Assembly: GCA_023334545.1 (NCBI GenBank)
Contig: JAADVB010000050.1
Span: 28,018 to 92,017, forward strand
Length of the DNA stretch: 64,000 bases
From: Salisapilia sapeloensis
Taxonomy: Eukaryota; Oomycota; Peronosporomycetes; Peronosporales; Salisapiliaceae
Reading direction: 5' to 3'
Positions 1-9,343 of the stretch are shown here, piece by piece. Position numbers and translations under genes: made by a program. The notes beneath the pieces were generated by a model that made no database searches, was not told the DNA's origin, and saw only the letters and a program-made list of their open reading frames with translations. Within the stretch, counting starts at the first letter, position 1, and each line of letters starts with the position of its first letter.

Positions 1-1092
1 CTTGTGCTGCACCTTGAGGCGCTTCCGTCCGACCTGGAACCCGTTCATGCCCTTGATGGCAGCTTCCGCCGATGCGGCATTGTCGTAGCTCACGAAGCCT
101 ATTGCAACGTGTTAGCGTCATAGTTACCAAGTTGATGTAGGGAGACGTACCAAAGCCACGGCTACGACCCGTGTCCTTCTCGACCATGATCCTGGCGCTA
201 ATGACGTTTCCGAACGTGGCAAAGTAGTTGAAAAGATCCTGATTGGTCATGTCGTTCGGAATGTGAAAAACAAATAGGTTGCATCCAGGAGGACCTGGTC
301 CATGCATAGAAAAGAAAACGGGAGCGAGACCAAGGGACGAATAGAGCACACGCAGACATGCAAAACAAAATACACGGTGACCATCCAAACATACACAAAA
401 GGAGACGAGAAGGACGCTTTACACGCATGTAGACACTACAGATCCACGAGAGACGGAACGAGTGTTGTACGAGCTGATGGTCTCTTCTCTTATATAAACA
501 AGAGAGAAAAGAGGCTTACCTTGGCCGCTTTCGGTCATTTGGATGGGAGGTCCCGGACCAGCCATCTGAGGCGCATACCCTACATACAGCCACGTCAGGA
601 TACGTTCGATGGACTAGTAAGAGAAGGGATGAACCGTAAGGCGTCGGGACTGGATACATGTATCCACCGTTCGCGTACGGGGGATAGCCCATTTGCTGTC
701 CAAAAGGCTGAGGAAAACCCATAAAGGGAGCACCTATAATATACGATCAGTACGCTGATCCGACAGCTAATCCTGGCGTCTTTCAGCCTATACCTTGGCC
801 TTGGGCGAGCGGTTGATTGACGAATTCAGCGCCAGGCTGACCGACGTGCGGTTGCATTTCCGCAGGTCCTCCCGCTAAACTCGCAGGTCTAGAAGAGAAT
901 AAAATGTCAGTAAGAAAATGAAATGGTTCGTTGTACAGCATCCTACCGTTCCCAAGTGGATTCTCCAGTGAACGAGTTGTAATAATACTTGCGTCCATTC
1001 GGGGCGTCATGCTCCGACCATTGGTTTTCAGGAGAAGGCGTGGTATCCTGCACACCGTGCGGATGTTCCGGCGATCCCATTGTAGTGTCCAT
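1..1092 (-). CDS. WW and RRM domain RNA-binding protein (CELF/FCA-like), 3' end cut by window edge
   Basis: Likely sequence-specific RNA-binding protein acting in splicing or mRNA control. Reading the minus strand, exons are 1092-947, 888-794, 733-635, 579-520, 294-151 and 98-1; all joins keep frame. Residues 22-50 form a WW domain (Trp25, Trp47, Pro50), which binds proline-rich partners. A Pro/Gly/Gln/Tyr-rich linker follows. From about residue 136 to the edge lies an RRM with RNP2 (LFVFHI) and RNP1 (RGFGFVSYD), closest in style to the third RRM of CELF/Bruno proteins. The start is taken at the Met 21 residues before the WW core; an in-frame Met at 1158 and further upstream exons are possible, so N-terminal RRMs could be missing from this model. 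The C-terminus lies outside the window. Confidence 0.82.
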
Positions 1093-1773
1093 TGTGGTTT
1101 TCGTCCGAGCGCAAAGTAATGACGAAGTGATCCGAGGGATGCAAGTGCTATAGATCAAGAGACGCGGGTCGTGCTTGTCTTTCGATAGAAATACGAAAGC
1201 GGTGTATCAAATCACAAGAGCTTGACGGCGTGGACGCGCGTGGCAGGAGAAAACTCGACGGTAGCTCCTACTTGTTCTCTTTTCCCGAGAAAGTTGTGAT
1301 GTGCTGGTAATTTAGTGGATCACCACCTATCAAATGTAAATTTATGAGACGTCCGGCTAGATATTCGTGCGACATCCGTGCAACCTTTTCGGGTGGGAGA
1401 GTAGGATCTTCAGACGGCACTGAGGAGCGTTTTCTTGCCCTTGTCTGGCGGCTGTTGACTTGATGCGATCAGACGATTGGACAAAACCTTTACTAGCGCT
1501 GATTAAAAGTGTAATGACGTCTTGGCTAAGGTAACGCTTGACGTTCGAGTTCAAGATGCGAGTAGGATCAAGCCAATGAGTTGGAAAGAGGTCTGCTTTT
1601 ATTCCAATCGCATTGCCCGCATGTGGAAGGACGCGACATGCCGATTTATTCTGCCACGACAAGATAGAAAAGTGGTGGGGAGAGGAAGAAAAGTCGTGTT
1701 CCGACGGTCACTGCGTTCTAGTATGAGGCGATCAGACGACTTATAGAGATCCTGGTCCGTCCGTCCGTCCTCT
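1093..1773. other. Gene-free stretch between divergent genes
   Basis: About 680 nt between the WW-RRM gene (minus) and the acid phosphatase (plus). Open frames here are short and lack recognisable domains. It should hold the promoters of both genes. A CCGT tandem (ccgtccgtccgtcc, 1757-1770) lies just before the phosphatase initiator. Confidence 0.5.
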
Positions 1774-1790
1774 GGTCATTTCCCAACTTT
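1774..1790 (+). promoter_or_regulatory. Oomycete-type initiator with flanking region
   Basis: GGTCATTTCCCAACTTT matches the described oomycete start-site consensus (GCTCATTYYNCAWTTT) at nearly all positions. It lies 20 nt before the phosphatase ATG, the expected distance for short oomycete 5' leaders. It is one of the strongest lineage clues in the window. Confidence 0.65.
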
Positions 1791-1810
1791 CCTCCCGTCG
1801 AGCAGACCGC

Positions 1811-3385
1811 ATGGTACGCAAGGCCTTTATCATCGGCGGCGTCGTCCTGGTGCTCGCCGCCGTCGTGGCAGTCATCCTCGGTACGTCTATCAAGTAGTCA
1901 GTAGCATCCCATCAGCTCCTCATCCCTTTCTGTCCTGCAGGTGTCACGTTGAGCGGTAGCGACGACTCGAACACTGGCGACGGCAACTCGGGCTCCGGTT
2001 CCGATGCCTCTGGAGGTGGAGGCGATATATCTAGCTCCAAGAACGTATCGGACGATGACCTCTTGGAAGAAACAAGCGACTCGGGCTCTGGCTCTGGCAG
2101 CTCGCTATATGCGGATGAACCAGACAGTGACCCCGACACGATTGAAGAAGCGTTGACGATGCTCGCGATCGGTGACTGGGGTGCCACGACCGACAAGCCT
2201 GGTTCGTGCTGCAACAAGTACCGCAAGACGCCGAACGATTCGCTCGCGATGAAGATCGACTACTGGGCGCAGATTAATGTGGCTGAAATCCTGTCGCAAT
2301 CTGCTGCAGACATCAAACCCACTGCGATCATCGGCCACGGTGACAACATCTACTGGAACGGTGTCGGTCCGGACGATGCAGAGTACCGTATGGAGAAAAC
2401 GTTTGAAGAAGTGTACGACCAGGAGTCTCTCCAGGGCATTCCATGGGTCAATGTTGTCGGCAATCACGATCTCGGTGGATCCGAGTACCTCTGTGGTGAC
2501 AAGGATTACGAGTTTCACGAGTGTGAGAGCGCCGATGATTTGGTCAAGTACCTTAAGCTCAAGTTTTCTCTCCAACAAGAGTACAAGAGTCCGAATGACG
2601 ACCGATGGAAGCTGTCGGACCACTACTATGTCGAGTCGTTTGAAGCGAATGGCGTGTCCGTAGACATTTTCAATGTCGACACGAATTTGGCAGATTCCCA
2701 TGGTGCCATGCAGATTTGTTGCCAGTGCTATGGCTACGTGAAGAAGGTGGCCAAGACGGCGGAAGAGGCCAGTACACTCGGAGACACTTGTAATGACCAA
2801 AAGCCTGGCGATGAGCTTTGTGCTGGTGGAGATAGAGCCTTGTACGATGCTTGCTACGACGTGCTGCAGGAGTGGTGGGACGATTCGTTGGAACAAGTGC
2901 AAAAGGATCTAAAGGCGTCCAAGGCGACGTGGAAGATCATCAACACGCACTACTCTCCCCACTTCCACATGAGCGAAGACAAAATGAAGCAATGGTACTC
3001 GATTACCAAGGAGCACAATGTCCAGTTGTACATGAACGGACACACTCATGGTTTCAACCATGATCTAAGCAAATGGGGCACGCACTTCTTTGAGAATGGA
3101 GGTGGTGGAGGTATCCAGAGTGAGACGTCTGGTCTGCCACCTGATGTCGCGATCAAGTTCGTGGAGAACGTGTGGGTCGCGCCTGGTAACCCGTACGGAT
3201 TCTTTGAGCTCCACTTTTCGGAAGACTGGCTCACGATGGAATTTGTCACGTTTGACAATGCATGGACATTTAGCAAGGTGAAGAATGAGATTACGACTGG
3301 TGGCTACGAGAAGAGTCATTGCTACCACATCCCAGTGACCATGGGCAAGGGTCGTCCGTGTGGCGGAGGCTCGTCAACTAGCTAG
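1811..3385 (+). CDS. Purple acid phosphatase-like metallophosphoesterase, membrane anchored
   Basis: Predicted binuclear-metal phosphomonoesterase of the tartrate-resistant purple acid phosphatase type, facing the lumen or cell exterior. Two exons, 1811-1880 and 1941-3385, give 504 residues. Residues 5-24 are a hydrophobic signal-anchor, encoded mostly by exon 1. Residues about 26-70 are a Ser/Asp/Gly/Glu-rich stalk. The metallophosphatase motifs follow in order: GDWG (about 100), GHGDNIYW (about 156), GNHD (about 196), NTHYSP (about 357) and NGHTHG (about 389). All expected metal ligands are visible. Several cysteines around 260-300 suggest disulphides. An initiator-like element sits just upstream. 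The short start exon is inferred, since the longer exon has no in-frame ATG near its start. Confidence 0.87.
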
Positions 3386-3612
3386 AGACAGCTACTTTGG
3401 AAAGATTTCAATCCTTTTTGCATTTACATGTGACCTTTTGGTTTTCAGACACTAGAAAGATCAAAAGGCAAATACAAGTATCGTTTGGCTTGGCATCTTA
3501 TAAATATGCAGGAATAGTCTGTATTCCAAGTTTTGATTGGTTGTAAAGATGAATGTAGCTTTGGGATTGGATGAAAATGAAAAGAGTTTAAATATATTTT
3601 TCCCGCGGAAGC

Positions 3613-4744
3613 ATGAAGCACATGCAGCCAGTGATGCTACGGCATCTACCGTCTTTGGACGATGGATATCACTTGCTTCCTGTCAATGATAAGTGGTCGG
3701 AAAAGCTGCCTGCTGAGCTTCCTCTTCGCTTCGCATTCTTTCGGTCTGTGTATAGTTTGGTAAACTAGTGGAGTCTACTGACAATGACGATGTTGATACA
3801 GTTACTTGGGCTTCTTGGTCGTGTGCAGTAAGAATGGCAAGACGAATGTCGTAAAGACGAAAAAGCTGCGTGCTTTGCATGTGACAATCCATAATGACGA
3901 GGAAGAAGTGTTTGACGAAAGCGTTCATCCGTTCCCGAACGGTGTCTTCTATATGCAGGACTTGATCATGGAGGAGCCTGGCGAGTATCGACTATCTATC
4001 TCTGTGGAAGGAGAGATGGGTCCTCTAATAAAGCCATTGACACTCAGTTGCAACGTATATGAGTTCATGGGTTTAGATAACACTAGTTCCGAGTGGGCAC
4101 AAGGTGTCTACGCTCCACTTCGGCAGGTCGTGGAGGAACTTGAAAGCCAGAAGAAGATTGAAAACCTTCGTGATGAGAAATTCATTACTGAAATAGCTCG
4201 TAGCAAGAGACATTCCTTGCGTGTTTGTGATGCAAAGGTACACTTGTTCTCTGAAGGACAGCTTATCAGGTTCTTACAAATGGACTAGTGGTGGCTGAAA
4301 GCATTCGTCCAGCATAGTCTGGACAGAGAGGAACAGATGCAGCTTCAACGACAGAGACTAGCTGTACGTATACACTACCATTTCATCCCTCCTCTTTCTC
4401 TCATCTCCTACAGACCAAACCTTTGGAATCGAAGCGAAAACGGAAGCAGGAGCATCCAAGTACGCTATATTTTCCTCTTCCATTGCATCCTCTATAGCTC
4501 ATACATTTACATAGGTCGCACAGCCACGGAGAGAGAGCATGAAAACTTGTTCCAGCGTCGTAGGAAAGAGTGGAAGCGTGTCCGAACGGGAGAACTGCGC
4601 ATGTTCACCACTGAACGTCTACATGGTACGTCTATCTTCCTACCTCTTGTTCCACCATCTAACAATTGTATAGCTGGCGCGACCGTGACTGTGTACAGTC
4701 AACGAGATATGTACAAGCAGCTTTCCTTGTACGCTCAGCTATGA
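3613..4744 (+). CDS. Uncharacterised protein with basic C-terminal region
   Basis: I do not recognise this family. Six exons (3613-3749, 3802-4237, 4289-4363, 4414-4459, 4515-4625, 4674-4744) give 291 residues in one frame; introns are 48-55 nt. The middle part (about 50-140) is beta-rich with a repeated pattern of alternating hydrophobic residues and a PGEYRLSISVEG segment, suggesting an immunoglobulin-like sandwich. The last third is strongly basic with Lys/Arg clusters (SKRKRKQ, RRRKEWKR), compatible with a nuclear signal or nucleic-acid contact. The stop lies 38 nt from the stop of the convergent gene at 4783. A smaller intron choice exists near 4257-4288, but the 51-nt intron 4238-4288 is the more credible one. 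Confidence 0.7.
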
Positions 4745-4764
4745 CTTAAGACCCAGTAGGCAGG

Positions 4765-4770
4765 AATAAA
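4765..4770 (+). terminator. AATAAA polyadenylation signal
   Basis: AATAAA inside the 38-nt gap between two convergent stop codons (4744 and 4783), so it probably serves the plus-strand gene while lying within the 3' UTR of the minus-strand gene. Confidence 0.4.
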
Positions 4771-4782
4771 TATACGTGTATT

Positions 4783-7733
4783 TCAATCCGAGGTCGTCGG
4801 TAGCGTGATAGAAAACTCCATCTGCGGCGCGGGAGGTGTCCCATGCGGTCGTTCAAACGCTGATTCATAGTACTCAGCCAGTACGCCCAAGTACCGCGAC
4901 AATGACCTCTCTGCATACGCTTCCAAGTGTGTCGGAAAGTGAATACCTTCCACGCGTTTCTGCCCATGCGTTGCCATCTGCACTGCCACCATCTTCATCT
5001 GCGCGTCGAGTTTGCTAGCAAGGAGCAAGTCGACTGTCAGCTCTTCATCGTCCATACCTTGATGGAAGATAGAGGCGCTGCTACTACTGCTCGAATGCAT
5101 GCTTCCGTTGCTACTAGGCATCCGAACGGACTTTAACGTAGCGCTTTCATCCCACTCGATCAACCGGCCAAGTACTGCTCTTCCTTCCATCTGCTCTTCG
5201 TCCTTATCTTGAGCATCGGAGGAAGCGCCTAGAAGTAGCGTATGCGCCATCTCACTTAGCTGTGTCCAATACCCACCGACTGGCGATGCAGATGTGGCAG
5301 ACGACGTAGATGCGTCTGTCGCTGTCGGACTATTGTGTTCAAAGAAGCGTGTGGGAGCTAGTAGAATCCGATCGGATGCACAAGGTAGATCCAGTCGATT
5401 GTATACAAAGACTTTAAAGACGAGGATGTAGCAGAATATCTTTTGGACTTCTTCGTTCCAATGGAGGAAGAGCTGGAAGAAGTGTTCTTTCAAGATCAAA
5501 TTCGCGATTAATCGACGTCGCATTGTAGCTGGGAAAAGACCTACGCTTTCAACGTTAGTGTTTAAGAGAGTATGGAAGAGATATTAGAAGGTACCAAGGG
5601 TATTGTAGAGGAACGTCAGGACTTTGAGTAGCGTCTGGACGTGTTCAGTTTCCAATGCAGGTCGCATGGCGGATTCAAACATGTCTAGATCGAACGATTC
5701 GGAGATGTTATGGTTCTTTATCCCGTTCATCCTCTCTTCCAAGGCATTTCCGGCGGACGAAACGGATGTGCCGAGGTCACGTCGAGAGGCTGCAGCGGCT
5801 GCGACTTGCAGTAGTCGCTGAAGGACTGTGAATGAGTAGTTGACACTAGCTGGATCGAGCATATTCGTGCCTTCTAGTACGACTTGGAGGACGACATTGA
5901 CGAGCTGTTCGTTGCAAAGCACTTCATAGGACGCATCATACACGATCTCAGTCTCTCTCCCGACCCAATACGCTTGCCACGTATCGGCCGTTCTGCCATC
6001 AAGGATGGACAAGAGGCGACTCATGGATCCATTAGAGGTTCCTGACGGTGTGTTTAGATCCATACGTTGTCGACGTTGACACATGCGTTTTAATACTTCT
6101 GTATACGCTCGAAGGAAGGTAAAGTATCCAGGAATACAATACCAAACGATCTCTTCTCTAGCATGCTGGCAGTACCATACAGACACAGTATTACACAGAG
6201 CTGCTGTAAACGTTACGACCATCAAGTCTTCGCGAACAGGTACGGCCAGTCGCTTGGTGAATGACGTGATTGCGTCCGATAGATGCTGACGAGACATCCA
6301 GTTCTTCGCAAAGACCTTTCGTTCTGATGTGAGTGCAGTGGAGATGAGAGGCATGGTTGATAGAAAGCTTTCGTCTCGATCCTTATTCGCGTGCATTTGG
6401 TGCTTGAAGACTTTGCTCAGTGCTTCATCGATACGATGCGAGACTCTAGCTAGCATCTTGTCATGACCTTCAGATGTCTTGGTATCGAAAGAAGAGCTAG
6501 GTGGATGGATATCGACGGGATTCCTCTTGTAATTGCGAAAGGCATTCAATACGTTCGTCACGACATTAACATCTTGGTCCGACTCGGAGTCGTTTAATGA
6601 TACGTAATGCCAAGTAATCTGGTCGGATGGACCCTCTATAGAATCTTCCGTCGTCTTGGAAGATGTATCTTGAGGCTGCTTGTCCTTCCCTCCACTCCCT
6701 CGTATCTGGTGCGTACAGTTCCACGCTGCCGTGATGAAGTGCGACGAGAAAGTTGGAAACCGCAAATAGATGAGAGCAAACGTATGAGAGAGAAAGAGCT
6801 GGTGTTCATCCGATAGAAACCGTAGATGCAGCAGCTTAGACGTACACAAGTCGAGGCATCGCGTCAGTAGTGCAAAGTATCGTTCCGCCACTATCATCAC
6901 ATTAGTACCTCTAGAGCACACAAGTAGATAAATGAGAGATGTTATACCGTGATCCGATACGTGGATAATGTCTTTATCTAATCGGAAGCCCTCGACAAAT
7001 TCTAGTCGATGTGCGATGCAGACGGCGATCTGGAGATACAACGCTCGGCATCGATTACGCACCGGAACAGACTCACTCATGTCCATAATGTACTCCCTAC
7101 ATCCACCAGATCATCTACCACTACTCGATATCTCCATCTAACGATAGCAAGTCGTACCATAGATCGACGAGCGCGAGCTGACCCTCGAGCAATGTCAGCA
7201 GCTTGGGTGCTTGTGGGTAATACGACAATGACGTCGTGGTTGATATATGTTCATACCCACTCGCGAGTATATCAGCGCCAAAGTCTGCGTAGAGGAAGTT
7301 TGGTCGTTGGAGCAGCGCTCGGGCGTCCGCAAGCATGGAAACTTTCCGCTCAAAGCCCCAGTGGCCGATGGTCGGACCAGAAACTCGCACCGGTTCTCGA
7401 TTTTTAGCAATCTTGACAAGGTCCTGCTGTACCTGTGAAGTAAAGCCTACGACTGGGTGGTGCACAGCACGATACAAGGCTGCATCGCGGAGCATGGCGA
7501 CGAGTATTCTAATCTGATCGCAGATAGGAATAAAAACGGCAAGTCATGTCGCTGGTTCATTCGGACAGCCGTTCAAAGGTAGCGATCATATCAGGACAGT
7601 ACTTTGAAACGATGGAAGGGGAGTATTCGGTGTGTGTGGGAAAGAAAGTATACAGTTCTGTCGTTAAATACCTACGCTTGGTTCTAGAGAAATATGCTTG
7701 ACTATTCGTTCCATAGCTCAGAATGGTTTTCAT
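4783..7733 (-). CDS. Large uncharacterised protein, possibly DUF1765-like
   Basis: Four exons on the minus strand (7733-7567, 7508-7158, 7096-5595, 5528-4783) give 921 residues in frame. Introns are 58, 61 and 66 nt. The protein is mostly helical, without clear membrane spans. The segment HFFQLFLHWNEEVQKIF followed by a Val/Phe/Tyr-rich stretch resembles the conserved C-terminal part of DUF1765 proteins known from fungi and slime moulds; that match is from memory and weak. A Ser/Thr/Ala-rich linker precedes the C-terminal 150 residues. The first intron uses an uncommon donor (GTCCGA), so that join is least certain; a Met further in (ATGATCGCT) is an alternative start. The chosen start lies inside the end of the upstream gene, giving a 32-nt overlap. 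Confidence 0.65.
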
Positions 7734-8322
7734 CTGGTATCCAGCGCGTAGCTCGAAGAAGTAGCATCTCTTCCATAGGTGGAGAAGGTAGGTCGTCTAG
7801 AGACCGGTCCATGTCATCCATGACGATGACTTCAATGTCGTCGTTGAATCGAACAGCATGCGGTGCACCTAGATATTCGTGTGCTTCGCGGTGTTTGTAT
7901 CGATTCACTTGCTCGAGAACTGCTTTTCGACGCTCCTGACTTACTCGTTCGGAAGCTTTTTCAAGCTTGCGGAGCACACCGAAGGCCTGAAACCACTGAT
8001 TGCGCGCTAGCAACTGTTTGGCGTGATCGGCGGAAGTTTTCAAGACGTTCCATGCATGGCGCACGGCATCATTCGAGGTAACGCGTGGCCATGGGATGGC
8101 ATCCCGCGGCCAAAATGTTTTTGCCGAACGTAGAGATGAGCGAGGGGATGCCGACTCGAATTGCTTCGAGACTTTAAGCAGCGCCAATTGATCGCATGCC
8201 GATCCACCGTCGTCTTCGGTCATTTCGTCTGAAAGGGATTGGGAAGTAGAGCGCAACCGTTTTAGCGATGTCGACATACAGGCCGTGGCCTCGAGCGTCT
8301 GCTGGGGCATGCACGAGATCAT
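7702..8322 (-). CDS. Uncharacterised helical protein
   Basis: A single open frame of 206 residues with no recognised family. Residues about 80-155 are rich in Ala, Leu, Lys, Glu and Arg and look like two or three amphipathic helices (for example AFGVLRKLEKASERVSQERR). The C-terminal part is acidic with a DDIEVIVMDDMDRSLDD stretch, then a short hydrophobic end. The start is the first ATG of this frame; a second frame beginning at 8371 covers the same start region and also reads plausibly, so the N-terminus is uncertain. The end overlaps the start of the next gene (7733) by 32 nt in another frame. A single gene with a sequencing or programmed frameshift is an alternative reading. Confidence 0.55.
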   Translation of the reverse strand: MISCMPQQTLEATACMSTSLKRLRSTSQSLSDEMTEDDGGSACDQLALLKVSKQFESASPRSSLRSAKTFWPRDAIPWPRVTSNDAVRHAWNVLKTSADHAKQLLARNQWFQAFGVLRKLEKASERVSQERRKAVLEQVNRYKHREAHEYLGAPHAVRFNDDIEVIVMDDMDRSLDDLPSPPMEEMLLLRATRWIPDENHSELWNE

Positions 8323-9306
8323 TGGTTGGGTTCCAAATCGAAAATAAATCTTGATTAGGACTCGTGCTCATGCCGAGGGAACCCCTCTACTGGCTAGAAA
8401 CTTGGTTGCAATGATCTTAACCGGCTGGAAGCTCGTGTCCTGTGGCTCATGACGCCGCAGCCACACAAAGTGACCACGCATCTGTTAACAAACGAAGGCA
8501 AAAGTGCATATAGATAGGGCGAGGGCATCTACTCGTGGCCTAGAAGAGTGATAGTAATCTCGAAAACAAGATCCAAGATCGTGTACCTCGATGCGCGAGG
8601 TTGTGCATCGTTCCTATGCCCTAGTACTTCACCTGACTTCTCGAGCGACTGCGAGTATGAAGTCTCACGTCGGCGACATTTACATGTTTGTGGCTTCAAT
8701 GCGAGTGAAACTGTAGGTTTTCGTACGTGCGAAGAGACCGTGTGAAGAGCCTGTCCAAGCGCCTAGTCAACCTTCGAGGTATCTCATGTAGGCCCACACT
8801 TCTGATATAACTCTTCTCTGTTGCGCAAGACAACTTCAGGAAGGATAGAGTAGAGTAGACCTGTGCTGACGGATACATGCGCCCGTTGCTGTCCATTTTT
8901 GTTGGAGATCGCGCTTGTCATCTCCTGCCTGACCTTGTTTCAACCGAAGTGTATCCAGAACGACGAAAGCCATTAACGTTCAGTCGACAGTCAGGTGCAC
9001 AAAGGTACCAGTTAGGTACACACCTTCATTGTGGTCGGGAGCATGTATCTAGACGACTACATCAAACATTTTCTCATACACCGAGGACATGTAGAGCAAA
9101 AATTTCTCGAATGCTTCAAGACAAAGAGCATTTCTACCAATCACCACTAGCTTCAACCACACTTCGTATGAACTTCAACCACATTAAATGTGGCAATAAT
9201 TATTTATACAAGGCACATCATCTATTCCTACTGTTCAATCATGGCAATCGGTAGATTTGCAATTGATCGAATGTCATCTAACGACTAGCTCCACGCCACA
9301 GAGACA
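8323..9306. other. Gene-free stretch upstream of xylulokinase
   Basis: Nearly 1 kb with only short frames (the longest, 8877-9254 plus, has 125 codons and an unnatural composition rich in His and Arg). No tRNA, repeat or domain seen. It should contain promoters for the divergent genes on either side. Confidence 0.45.
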
Positions 9307-9313
9307 TCATTTT
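9307..9313 (+). promoter_or_regulatory. Initiator-like TCATTTT
   Basis: TCATTTT lies 30 nt before the xylulokinase ATG and matches the core of the oomycete initiator. It is followed by a TATATCC stretch. Confidence 0.4.
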
Positions 9314-9343
9314 ATATCCTCCAGTCTCCCTAGTACGTAAAAC

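Noticed and set aside
2105-2902. Minus-strand open frame of 265 codons across the acid phosphatase
   Set aside because: It is antisense to the metallophosphatase motifs and shows no domain or natural composition; a shadow of the real gene.
8877-9254. Plus-strand frame of 125 codons before xylulokinase
   Set aside because: Composition is unnatural and it overlaps other open frames; no domain seen.
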